A DNA stretch of 64,000 nt from Ananas comosus. Lineage: Eukaryota; Streptophyta; Magnoliopsida; Poales; Bromeliaceae. The notes under the pieces are model-generated. The model worked only from the letters and a program-made list of their open reading frames with translations. It did not search any database and had not been told where the DNA came from. A program made the position numbers and the translations under genes. The stretch covers positions 966,735 to 1,030,734 of the forward strand of contig NC_033624.1 in the NCBI RefSeq assembly GCF_001540865.1. The letters are read 5' to 3'. Positions 21,686 through 32,280 of this stretch are shown in pieces (position 1 is the first letter of the stretch; every line of letters starts with the position of its first letter).

Positions 21686-22350
21686 GAGTAGGTTTGGTTC
21701 CACATAAAAATTGCTGGAAGGTTTTTTCACGCTCGAAAAATTATTTTGTAGATTTTTTTTAAAAAAGGCAAGCTTTTCGTTTTCTGTCCTGTCTCATCTC
21801 GGGGCAGAAAGCGAAAACTCACCGTAGAAAACACGCGGCTCAAGGGTGTTCCTCGCATCGCGGTCCACGAGCTCACTACGCCAGTGGTCCACACTGGACC
21901 TTGAGCATTAATTTGAAACATAAAATTAAATTTTAATTTAAAAAAGTGAAATTAAAATCTTATAATTAGAAGTTTTAATTTTAATTTTAAATTTTAAAAA
22001 TTAAAAGTTAAAATTTGACATTTACAATTTTAAAATTGAAATATGAAAATTAAAATTTAAAATTTAAAATTTAAAAATTTATATAAAATTTTTAAATTTT
22101 AAATTAGAAGTTTGAAACTTGAAATTTAAAATCTGAAATATAAAATTTAAAATTTAAAATTAAAATTTTAAATTTTAAAATGAACAATTTAAACTTTAAA
22201 TCTAAAATTCATATTTAAATTTTGAAATTTTAAACTTAAAAATAAAAAATTTACAAATTACGAATTTAAAATTTAAAATTAAACATCTTTTTTTAGAATT
22301 TAAAATTTGACGCAAAAGGAAGGAGAGAGGGATGGAGCTTAAGAATGATA
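21686..22350. repeat. AAATTT/TTTAAA low-complexity block
   Basis: From about 21910 to 22310 the sequence consists almost wholly of short A and T runs, with AAATTTAAAATTT-like palindromic words recurring irregularly. No gene is present. Positions 21700-21905 are more mixed but also hold nothing recognisable. Confidence 0.6.
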
Positions 22351-22360
22351 AATTTTTTTT

Positions 22361-23505
22361 GGCCAATTTGTATAAAAAATTTACAAATTTTGAGCTTTCG
22401 CAAAACTGTGCTGCCTTTTTCGATTTTGTAGATTCAGTTCGAATTTTTAGCAAACTGATCAAAATATCCTTATTATTTTTTCTCTTTCCTCTCTTGTTTC
22501 TCTCGTTTATTTTTTTTCTCTCCGAAGAAGACGGCGGAGGCGGAGGCAGAGGAAGAGGCGAAAACGGCCCGCCTCGCCTCTCACGCTCATGCCCTCGCCC
22601 TCGCTCTCGCCCGCGCACCTCCCGTGCCTCNCCACCCCGCCGAGGCCACGCAGTGACTTTTTTTTTTTTTCCTTTCCAGCCCTTCTTCATCGTTTTCGAC
22701 GACGACGCCGCTCTCGTCATTTTCCGCCCTTCTCGCCCTCTCCCTCTCCCTCCTTCACCGCCTCCGACGGCGACGCCTCTCCACCGATGCCGACGTCGTA
22801 GAGGTCGCTGCAGCGCCGCAGCCTCGAAGCAGGGGTCCTTAGCGGTGTCGTCACCAGCATCGTGGCCGTTGGCGGAGAGACGGAACAAAAAAAATTATAA
22901 AAAAAGAAAGAAGAAGAAAATAAAGATAAAAAAGTATAGAAAAAGGAAGAAAAAGATGAAATTATAATGTTAAAATAAAATTACATTGTTTAAAATTTTT
23001 TTTGAACTGTTTTAAATAAAGTTATACTTTTTGAAACAGAAATTATACTTTTTGGGACCAAATTTACATTCTTTAGGATACAATTGTAGTCTTTAGGTGA
23101 AATTTATACTATTTTTCTTTTTCTTCTTCTTCCACGGCGAAGGCGGAAAAGAAGAGAGAGGGAGAGGGCGAGAAGGGCGGGAAAGGACGAGAGAGACATC
23201 GTCGTCAGAAACAGTGGAGGAGGGTCGGAGGTGAGGAAAGCGGGGCTATGCTGGCGAGGGCGAGGGCATGAGGGTGAGAGGCGAGGCGGGCCGTTTCCGC
23301 CTTCGCCTCTGCCTTCACTATTTTTTTCGGCGAGAGAAAAAAAGAAAGAACGAGAGAAACGAAGAGGAGAGAGAAAGAGGAGAGAGAAAAAAAAAAAAGA
23401 TATTTTGATTAGTTTGCTGAAAATTCGGATCGAATCTGTAAAATCGAAAAAAACTATCCAATTTTACAAAGCTTAAATTTTGTGAATTTTTTATACAAAT
23501 TGATC
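22361..23505. mobile_element. Pack-MULE-type Mutator-like element, copy 3
   Basis: A 1145-bp element. Left end GGCCAATTTGTATAAAAAAT; right end, reverse complemented, GATCAATTTGTATAAAAAAT. The terminal inverted repeats extend about 350-400 bp inward, through the GC-rich GGCGAGGCGGGCCGTTT region and the CTTCTCGCCCTCTCCCTCTC region. A perfect 10-bp direct repeat, aatttttttt, flanks it at 22351-22360 and 23506-23515. No gene fragment was recognised inside; the open frames are products of low-complexity GC-rich sequence. One N lies at 22631. Confidence 0.8.
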
Positions 23506-23515
23506 AATTTTTTTT

Positions 23516-24030
23516 CTTAGACAGAAATAAATTATTAAATTATTTAATTTTTTAAAACATAATATAACTATGTTTTAAAAAATTAATGCTCCGATACAAT
23601 ATAACGAATTTTGCGCATGATTTAATTGTTACACTGGTAAAATACTAACTCAGAAACCAAGGCAAAACAGGTCACAAATTTCCACCACTCAAATGTTTAT
23701 CCCCTCGGCCGCAGCCGCCAAATCCAGGAGGAATTCTACACGGTCTTACTTACACCACGTCATCAATAATAAGTCAATTATATTTCTTCTTTTCAAACAA
23801 AAGTACAATAAAAATATTTTTTTACAATTATGGTCAGATATTTTTAAAAAAATTAATTTGATTGGTTTGTTACGTCACGTCACTAATATATCTGTTGCAT
23901 TTTAGAATTTTTCCAAATCCGGACACTACCTTTTCACACCCGGCTTTTTACACGCACCCTGTCGATATATACTGATCCTATTGGTTCCATTCCATGTGTG
24001 CATATATCTGTATTGCATGTATATGGATGG
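23516..24030. other. Promoter-side intergenic DNA of the first DOG1-like gene
   Basis: AT-rich and without a gene. It ends at the TATA box at 24032. Confidence 0.5.
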
Positions 24031-24031
24031 A

Positions 24032-24039
24032 TATATATA
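24032..24039 (+). promoter_or_regulatory. TATA box of DOG1-like gene 1
   Basis: TATATATA lies 57 bp upstream of the ATG at 24089. Transcription starting about 30 bp downstream would leave a short leader and would exclude the in-frame ATG at 24056. Confidence 0.5.
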
Positions 24040-24088
24040 GATAAGGGCACGTACGGTGGTATATCCAAGTGGTACTCCGTCCATCACC

Positions 24089-24982
24089 ATGTCCTTTCTC
24101 TCCTCCTCCAACTCCCGCTCGTACAGCGGCGTGGGTGAGGCGCGCAACGGCCAGCGCCGCAGCGAGTGCTTCGCCAGGTTCTACGAGAACTGGCTCGCCG
24201 AGCAGGAGCGCGACCTTGCGGACCTCCGCTCCGCCGCCGCCGCCGCCGCCGCCCGGGGGGGCGGCGAAGAGGAGGAGGATGGGGGGGGTCGTCGGCCACT
24301 GCAGAATTTAGTCGACAGGGTGGTGGGCCACTACGAGTACTACTACCGCGCCAAGGCGGCGTCGGCGCGCCGCGACGTGCTCCCGATGTTCTCGCCGACG
24401 TGGACGAGCTCGACGGAGAACCTCTTCACCTGGGTCGGCGGGTGGCGGCCCAGCACCGCCATCCAGCTGCTCTACTCCAAGTCCGGCCTCCAGCTCGAGG
24501 CCCGGCTCTCCAACATCATCCGGGCTCTGCCCTCGCCGGACCTGGCGGGCCTCTCGCCGGCCCAGCTGGAGCGGGTCGACCGGCTGCACCGGCGCACCGT
24601 GCGCCGCGAGAGAGAGATCGCCGAGGACGAGGCGGCGGTGCAGGAGGCGGTGGCGGAGGCGAGGATGTTGGAGATCGCGCAGGCGATGAGAGGGTCGGAG
24701 GGGACGGAGGCGGCGGTCGGGGAAATGAGGGGGCAGATGTCGGGGAAGGAGGAGGGGATGGAGAGGGTCCTGGAGATGGCGGACGAGCTCAGAGTGGAGA
24801 CCATCAAGGGGCTGGTGGAGATATTGGAGCCGATCCAGGCCGTGCATTTCCTCATCGCCGCCGCCGAGCTGCAGCTCGCCGTGCGTCAGTTCGGGATGCG
24901 GAAGGACGCCGAGGCCGCAGCGTCTGTCGCAAACGGGGAGAGAGAGCCCCATCTGACGACGGTGATCAGGCCGGCGACTTAA
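24089..24982 (+). CDS. DOG1-domain protein 1 (DELAY OF GERMINATION 1-like / TGA-associated)
   Basis: Intronless, 297 residues. The DOG1 (TGA-type) domain starts with CFARFYENWLAEQERDL near residue 27 and continues through LVDRVVGHYEYYYRAKA, then the hallmark WTSSTENLFTWVGGWRPS block, then a Glu/Arg-rich helical region (LERVDRLHRRTVRREREI) and a C-terminal AVHFLIAAAELQLAVRQFG helix. Domain of this type occurs in seed-dormancy regulators DOG1 and DOGL and in the C-terminal half of TGA bZIP factors. This protein has no bZIP region, so it is DOG1-like rather than a TGA factor. A Gly/Glu-rich insertion near residues 55-72 breaks the first helices. The start at 24089 is chosen because the upstream in-frame ATG (24056) is too close to the TATA box. 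The neighbour at 28281 is a paralogue on the same strand. Confidence 0.85.
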   Translation: MSFLSSSNSRSYSGVGEARNGQRRSECFARFYENWLAEQERDLADLRSAAAAAAARGGGEEEEDGGGRRPLQNLVDRVVGHYEYYYRAKAASARRDVLPMFSPTWTSSTENLFTWVGGWRPSTAIQLLYSKSGLQLEARLSNIIRALPSPDLAGLSPAQLERVDRLHRRTVRREREIAEDEAAVQEAVAEARMLEIAQAMRGSEGTEAAVGEMRGQMSGKEEGMERVLEMADELRVETIKGLVEILEPIQAVHFLIAAAELQLAVRQFGMRKDAEAAASVANGEREPHLTTVIRPAT

Positions 24983-25523
24983 TTGGGTGGGTGTCGCCGA
25001 GCTTTATAATATTCAGTCTTGCATTATGCACTGCTTACTTTCCTTCCTGCCGTTAGGTTTCACTCAGAAGTAATATTTTCGTTCCAGTTTTAAAGTGTTA
25101 GTCTTGGTTAGGCGTGTATCTCTCTCTCTCTCTCTTTTCTAAATGCATGCTTCGTCTTATGGCAGTGGTTGTGCTAACTTTTGTCTGTTCCCGTTAGTAG
25201 TGCTTGAACTAAAATACAACGGGGACAAAATCTTTCTCTGCGGTGGCCTAGTGCCTACCTAAAGCTACCGTCTTTGAATTTTGAGGCTGATTTCAATTTC
25301 ACCTTTCCAACTGTAATCACCGTGTTTGCTTTTTTAATGTCTCCAGTTTCTCCAAAATGTGCCCTGAGTCGAAGTAGAGAGACTAAATTATTACGGCCTA
25401 AAACCTGCACTAGACTTTGGGTTAAAGCTTTCATCACTATGAAAGTAAAGTTTTTTTTAGTTCTGCTATTTATTTAGCAGAAATAAATAATATAAAATTA
25501 TAATTTATTTATAAATAATAATA

Positions 25524-25556
<33 letters not shown>

Positions 25557-26178
25557 GATAATGATAATAAAATAAAGTGTAGTGTGAATTGATGAATAGC
25601 ATTTCAACAACTCGAAATAAGGATCCCTAACTTAGTTTCAAGTCAGACTATGTTGGGATTTGGTTAAAAAAACTGTAAAAGCTATAACTATAATTTATAC
25701 AAGAGCTTCCATTGTTTGGTTGAGATTTGTTCATTCACCGCTGTATTTGATTACATAAGTAGGATGTACATTTTATACCTTTGGTTTAAACGTTTTATAT
25801 TTTTCAGAGTAATCCTACAAGTACATCTACCTTATAGGTGTAAGCCTTTGGAAGGCCAGAGAAGTCACTCACATGCTATTTTATTTATTTTGTTTAGCCC
25901 TAAAAGTCTAAGAAAGAGATTTTATGAACCATTGATATATTGAGTGTATATATTGAGTGTAAGATTTTAAATGTAAGAAAACTGGACTTTAAAAATTATT
26001 CTTATTTGATTGAGAACGTATTTTGATTTTTATACATATACATTAAAGTATTATTGTGCACTCCTATATAGAGGATATATATAGCATTTTTTATAAAAAA
26101 TTAATAAGATAAAAAAATATATAGGATGTGCACTCCTATACAGAGTGTATATATAGCATTTTCTATAAAAAATTAATA

Positions 26179-26242
<64 letters not shown>

Positions 26243-26760
26243 TATTGGCCTAATCCACTAACTGTAATAAGTCATTAGTATGAAACAACTAGTCGAGAAC
26301 GTGTAAGCCTAGTTATTACTATTAGTACACCCATCAAATGTAAGTCTTTTACATTTTTTGGGTTTATTCTATAGGGGACTGTTGAGGTATTATATGTTTC
26401 TTTAGTTCTAAGTTCTGATATTTTCATCAATCTAATCATTAAACGTAAGATTTATAATCTATTTATAAATGTATATATAGATAGTATTGCTGAAATCAGA
26501 ATAAGTAAAGTATTTTGCTCAAATAAGCGAGCCATCGAGACGACTCTAACAAGCGGGAAAGAGGAGAAGCAAAACAAAACAACTAATTAAACAAACTTGC
26601 ACAAAAAAAAAAAAAAAAGAAAAAGAAAAAGAAAAAAAAAGGCGAAGACCGGAACAGCTTACTCCGTCATCATCTGAGCGCACGTTGAATCAGCAAATCT
26701 ATTCCAAAAAGAATTGTCGGACGCGGATTGTGCAGATTTATTCCGAGAGGCGCAGGGCTA
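24983..26760. repeat. Intergenic DNA with (AAT)n, tandem duplication and (TA)n
   Basis: (AAT)n at about 25518-25555. A unit of about 72 bp beginning TGTGCACTCCTAT is duplicated in tandem at about 26055-26190, followed by a (TA)n tract (about 26180-26240). No gene is seen between the two DOG1-like genes. Confidence 0.6.
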
Positions 26761-26783
26761 TATATATATATATATATATATAT

Positions 26784-27337
26784 GAGCAGGGCTGCTGTGC
26801 TCTCAGGAGCACGGAGGCCTCCGTACTCCTGAGCCGTTTTCGATGATGGAGTTTCCGAATCGACGATCGGCTCCGTTAAACTTGATCTAGCGTATTTGAA
26901 ATTTCTAGAAAATAATTTTTACGATTTTTCGATATTATTTACCTAACAATTGAAAGGATTCAAAATTAATAATTTTTAACGACTGAAAATAAAAATCCTA
27001 TAAAAAGTGGTGATATAGCACTAAAATTTTCGATCAGAAATATTGATTTTATTATAGATAGTATAAAAAATTTTGTATTAAAATTTCATCTGATTTGAAA
27101 ACTTCTACACCGTTAAACTTGAAAACGGCAGATATCAACCATTAAAAATTATTGATTTTTAATCCTTTCGATCACTAGGTAAATAATATCAAAAAATCGC
27201 AAAAATTATTTTATAGAAACTTCAAATGCGCAAGATCAAGTCTAACGGAGCCGATCGTCGATTCGAAAATTCCATCATCGAAAACGGCTCAGGAGCATGG
27301 AGGCCTCCGTGCTCCTGAGAGCACAGCAGTCCTGTTC
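26784..27337. mobile_element. Hairpin-ended element in a (TA)n tract, type A copy 3
   Basis: A 554-bp element with inverted termini GAGCAGGGCTGCTGTGCTCT (left) and GAACAGGACTGCTGTGCTCT (right, reversed). 32-nt near-palindromes lie at 26802-26833 and 27288-27319. It is closely similar to 10454-10995 and flanked by (TA)n on both sides. It lies between the two DOG1-like genes. Confidence 0.85.
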
Positions 27338-27359
27338 TATATATATATATATATATATG

Positions 27360-28208
27360 GAATTCATGAAAATTTAAAAATTATTTTTTAAAAAAAAATT
27401 TATAAGTTAGATGATTTATTTTTTTAAGTGGAGATTAATGTTTGAACTCAACATCATATATATTTTTATTTTAAAAAGATTGGAAAATAAATTTACATTA
27501 CTCAAATATAATTATCAATATATATTTTTCTTTATTCAAACCATTAATCTCTTATTCTAAACTTTATAAAATACCATGCATTCAAATTTAATTATGAATT
27601 AAAAGAGAGTAAATACTGAGAAAAGGTGAAGAGTTAGAAGAAAATAAATATACATATTTTTTTAAAAAAGAAAGATAATATACTATTTATTTCGTTTAAT
27701 TTTTTTTTAAAAAAATTAGCTGAATACATGAAGCAACTAGGTTTCAAACTTGAGATATTCGATTAGGCAGCAACTAACAAGTCCTATTCATCTGTCTTGG
27801 ATGTATATATATATATATATATATATTTATATCCTTTGGCTATCCATTCTATTCTATGTGTAAATTTTGGGAGGCCTCTAGTTTCAATTTCAATGGTAAA
27901 TATAAAATTAAACTTGGCGCGCGACCTGGCTCCCATGCGGATGGACACGTGGGACCGGCTGCCGCTGGAGCTGGAGCTGGAGCTGGAGCAAGACGAAGAC
28001 GAAGTTGAAGCTTCCCCCTTTTCTTCTCTTTTCTTCCCTTCTCTTCTCTTCTCTTCTCTTCCTCCGCTGCCCTGCAGCCATTCGTTCATTCCTGCATTCT
28101 TTCATTCATTCCGCTAGCTGAAAACTTATCTCGTAAGTAAGGACTTACGAGCGGATGTAGCTAGGAAGGGGACGAAAGAAGCCCAAATGTTTCCTTCTCT
28201 CCGAAGAC
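27360..28208. other. Intergenic DNA with a degenerate SINE
   Basis: About 27700-27790 is a decayed minus-strand copy of the SINE (AACTAGGTTTCAAACTTGAG matches its B-box region). (TA)n at about 27805-27825. A GGAGCT hexamer repeat lies at about 27965-27988. No gene is called. Confidence 0.5.
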
Positions 28209-28280
28209 ATGCAATGGCGCCGCGCCCTATTTATTCAGATGCTACGCACCCCTCCACCTTCCCTTTTGGCCCTTCCGGAG

Positions 28281-28940
28281 ATGGAAATGGAGACGTTCTA
28301 CGAGGGGTGGGTGGCGGAGCAGGAGCGGATCCTGGAGTTGCTCGTCGCGGCGCCCCGCGATCGCCCCGACCTGCACGTCCCGCTCGTCGCCCGCGCCCTC
28401 GCGCACTACGACGGCTACCGCCTCCGCCGCTCCCGGGTCGCGGACCGCGACGTGCTCCGCGCGTTCGACCCGCGCTGGCTGACCCCGCTCGAGCGCTCCT
28501 TCATCTGGATCGCCGGATGGAAGCCCGCGCTCGCCTTCCGCTTCGTCCCCCGCGACGGCGGCGTCGACGACGAGGCGGGGGGGAGGGCGGCGGTGGAGGA
28601 GCTGCGGAGGGAGGTGGCGGAGGAGGAGCGGGCGCTGGCAGCAGCGATGGCGAGGGTGCAGGAGGGGCTGGCGGCGCCGGCGGTGGTGGAGGCGGTGCGG
28701 CGCCCCGGGAGGAACGGCGAGGAGAGGGCCAACGCCGCCGCGGCGGTGGAGGACTCGCTGCGGAGGCTCCTCGACGCCGCCGACGCTCTGCGGGCGCGCA
28801 CGGTGCGGACCATCGTCGACGTCCTGCAGCCCTGGGAGGCGGTGCGGTTCCTCGCCGCCGCCGCGCAGTTCCACCTCGGCCTCCGCCGCGCGGGCCTGCA
28901 GCAGCGCTACAACGAGACAAGGAGGGCCGCCGTCGGATAA
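28281..28940 (+). CDS. DOG1-domain protein 2 (DOG1-like)
   Basis: Intronless, 219 residues from the chosen start. It opens with METFYEGWVAEQERILELL, then LVARALAHYDGYRLRRSRVA, the diagnostic PLERSFIWIAGWKPALAFRF block, a Glu/Ala-rich coiled helical middle, and a C-terminal AVRFLAAAAQFHLGLRRAG helix. The same motifs occur in the same order in the gene at 24089, so the two are tandem paralogues about 3.3 kb apart. The family acts in seed dormancy and related signalling; no bZIP segment is present. An in-frame ATG at 28209 would add 24 residues unlike other DOG1 N termini, and a TATTTAT sequence lies between the two ATGs, so 28281 is preferred but not proven. Confidence 0.82.
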   Translation: MEMETFYEGWVAEQERILELLVAAPRDRPDLHVPLVARALAHYDGYRLRRSRVADRDVLRAFDPRWLTPLERSFIWIAGWKPALAFRFVPRDGGVDDEAGGRAAVEELRREVAEEERALAAAMARVQEGLAAPAVVEAVRRPGRNGEERANAAAAVEDSLRRLLDAADALRARTVRTIVDVLQPWEAVRFLAAAAQFHLGLRRAGLQQRYNETRRAAVG

Positions 28941-29238
28941 AAAGATAAATAGATAAAAGCTAGCCGGTAGGTATTATTGTCTATCGTACGCGAGTGAGTG
29001 TCTTAGACGCGTGGTCCTAGTCATAAATAGTGTTTTGAGTCTGAGTGAGCGAGGAGCGAGCGAGTGTCTACGCGCTTCACGCTCCAGCAGGAGAATAAAT
29101 AAATGATCATGACTAGTCGGTTATTAGGTTAGTAATCTCTGGGTCTGTCATTCTCTACCAGTCTATTGTGTCGTCGTCTCGGGCTTTGTTTGTTTTAGTA
29201 GAATTTTTTAAGAAAAAGAGTCTTCGTCTGTCAGCGTG

Positions 29239-29480
29239 TTTTTTTTTTTTTTTTTTGAGAAATAAGTAGTACTACGCTATCTACTTAAGGATGAACTATG
29301 CTACATTGGTGAAGCAACATCAGCCTCGGGAGTGGGCGGGAAAAAAACAAAAAAGAAACACTACGATTAACCAGACAAAACAACTTCGTCGGCTGTTTAA
29401 TCTTGTGCACTGCTTGGCGGGTTTTTCTAAAAATCACATTATTCCTAACCTCTCATATAATCCACCAGCAGGCTAGCAAT
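29239..29480 (-). mobile_element. Probable LINE 3' fragment
   Basis: A poly(T) run (29239-29256) is followed by GAGAAATAAGTAGTACTACG, then downstream by TCTAAAAATCACATTATTCC and CAGCAGGCTAGCAATTT, which resemble parts of the LINE fragment at 1231-1689. The right boundary and a target duplication could not be fixed. Confidence 0.4.
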
Positions 29481-30980
29481 TTGAGTAGTGAGGTGATGGA
29501 TCACTTTCTCAAACTTCTAATCTTTCTTCCACTTTAATGGCCTGGACTGTTTGTTTGCTTTGAACTCATCACAGTAGGAATACAAATTAAAAGCTGCAGA
29601 TATCCGGAGAAGCTAAGTGATCCTCTGGCCCAAGCAACATAAGACCGCTGCCTCAAGTACTGCTAGTGGGTTAATCTATCCGTTCGTCTGGGAGAGTTGT
29701 GCATCTCCACCGCCAGGCCCATCACATCACGGATCACCATTAACAGTTCAGATGAGACTGAAGGATCACCATTAACGGTTCAGATGCCCCCTCCGTCCCG
29801 GAGAGATGGACAGTTAGATTGCTGGCGCTCACCAGTCTTCTTAAAGGATGAGCTGAATCTGCAAAATATCTACTGCAGAATATCTAGAGTCTCCCCGTAA
29901 CCAAAAAATTTAAAATACATACATCAGTTATATTGTTTATACGACGTCTCCAACCAATCAGTAGCTTCAGATTCTTCTTAGCTTTACGCATCCGATTATG
30001 ATTATTAGAAAAATATTTATTGTACTTTTCTTGCAAAAAAATATATAAAAAATATTATTAAGCTGATTATTGATTATGTGATCAGTAAGTGCGACATAAT
30101 AAATCCTCTCCCAAATAACACGCCACGTGGCCCAAGTCCGCCTTTGTCTTGTGCCGTACACGATAGCTGAGTGTTCCAGTATTTTTTTTTTGCAGGCGAC
30201 AGAGGGTCGGTGTATGTTCGAGTATGGTAAAAGAACTCTAAAAAATAGTGATTCTTAGTTTCTACACAATTCAAATAGCCATACATCTTTTATTATTATT
30301 ATTATTATTAACAAAACTGGATCTTCAATAGTAATTTCTCACACAAATTTTGACTAAAAGACAAAAGTATTCACGTTCTTATACCTGTTTCTAGCTCTAC
30401 AAGCGACTCTACAATAAGCTAGATAATAACATAATGCTTTGGATTTGCCAGACTCGGCTAATAAGAACTTATTTGGTATCGCCAGTTAAAACTGCACATA
30501 TCGTTATAAACTTTAGAAAAGAAGCCAAAGGGAATTGAAGTAACTCAATTCTAATAAAACACCTAAAAACATTTGATACTCCAAGTCAATCGAGACCGCG
30601 AAAAGATAGGCATACCAATTTTCTTTTTCTTTTTTTTTTTTTGGGTGGGGGGTGGGGGGACATATCTATTAGTGTCCTAAATACAACAAACAACTGCTTA
30701 TGGGCAGTATTAGCTGTAGCAGCATTTTGACTGATCTATTACTATAACATCATTTCAGAGAATTCCCGCCTCCCCTGTTTTATGCTAGAATTCTGTTCCA
30801 TACATCACATTCTAAGATCTACTCAATTCTAAGCATATACAGAGAAAACCCAAAGTCCTTGATAGATCCAACAACAGCTAGTATGAAAGATGGATTCCTT
30901 ACGACTGAAAGTTCAGTAAAAAGGGTTAAAAGTAATCTCACCATCTAATTATATTGAGGCACTTAGAAAAATGTCTGCAC
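29481..30980. other. Intergenic DNA downstream of the DUF789 gene
   Basis: No gene. It contains a (TTA)n tract (about 30292-30310) and a G-rich run at about 30640-30660. The right part is 3'-flanking sequence of the DUF789 gene. Confidence 0.5.
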
Positions 30981-32240
30981 TCACCTCAGAGAAGTATTGT
31001 AGTGTGAGACGAAAAAACGGTAGTCAGGGGTATCAATCTTTAGGCCGCGAAGCCAATTATCAGCTGTTTGCAAAAGAGAAGCAGCTAATTGCTGGTCAGA
31101 CAAGCCATTTGAAGTCCAGATAGAATCCCTGAACCTGTAGGAAGCTAGCCCGAGCAAAGGTAATGCGAGCTTCTTCGAAGCATCTGCGGAAGTGCTTTTG
31201 AAGTTCGCAAGAGAATATATATCGGGATGCCCACTTCTTGCGTCTGCTAAGAATTCAATTCATTCACGAACAGTTAGCACGACGACCTTACTTAACAAAC
31301 ACCAAGAGATGATTTTGTATCATATAGGGCGTATGTGGCCCCACTGGAGCTTCTGTAGGAGTGACGTTTAGTGAGCTGCTTGAGGGTGAAAAAAAAAAAA
31401 ACCCACCAATTTTTCAGAATTTCATTAAGATCCCCCCAACAGATTCCTGTTGTAACAAAGAAGCAGAAGCTTCAGGAAAAAGCTCTTGCTTTAGGGGCCC
31501 TGAAGCACATTTTTGTTTCCCTACAAGCCAGAAGCTCTAGATTCTTGTTTGCCAAACTCTCGGCATCAGCGATTTGCATAGAGAAGCAATTAAAGCAGGG
31601 CCGAATAGATAATTAGCCCTGATAAAAGGGGACTCTATAATATGATTAGCTCCATCTTAAATGTACTCCGATGAATTATAATTGTTACCTTTTAAAGGCG
31701 TCGACAATGAGTGAAAGGTCAAAAAGCAAGCATCCAGGTCCTGTAATGTGGGGCCTGTGGGTATCCTATATATAGGATACCTGCATTGTATTTGAGCAAA
31801 TTTATGTCACGTAAACGAAAAAAGATTTGTTCATAAAAGAGAAACAAAAAAAAGATTGGTTAATAAAAGAGTACTAACAAAACAAGGTGAGAAGGCCATA
31901 CCAAGCTACAGAGATCCAACTGGGAGGCAGTAGATCACAGCTCCTTAACACCTTTAAATCAGGAAATTTAGTTGCAAGAACAGAAATCTGCAGGCATAGG
32001 TTAAGAAATTAGCAAGAGGATAATAGCATGAGGTATTTACATATATTATGCCCCTATGGAAGTATCTATTTAAACACATATACCAGCAAAAATTGAATTT
32101 TTAAGTGTCTTGCAAAAGCTTAATTTCTCACACATATATATCTATTATTCTACAATGATGCTCCTCTTTAAAGACATCGTCTAATACAAGCCAACTAACC
32201 AACTTCACATCAGGTCATTGGATTTTTGCACTTAACAAAA

Positions 32241-32280
<40 letters not shown>

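Noticed and set aside
22202..22967. Long open frames on both strands at 22.2-23.0 kb
   Set aside because: They follow the purine/pyrimidine-rich terminal repeats of Mutator-like copy 3; sequences are Lys/Glu or Phe/Ser runs and one includes an N.
24166..25056. Second long frame over the first DOG1-like gene
   Set aside because: It is an out-of-frame shadow. The DOG1 motifs lie only in the frame starting at 24089.
28187..28948. Alternative 253-codon frame over the second DOG1-like gene
   Set aside because: Arg/Gly/Pro-rich shadow frame without motifs; the DOG1 blocks are in the frame from 28281.
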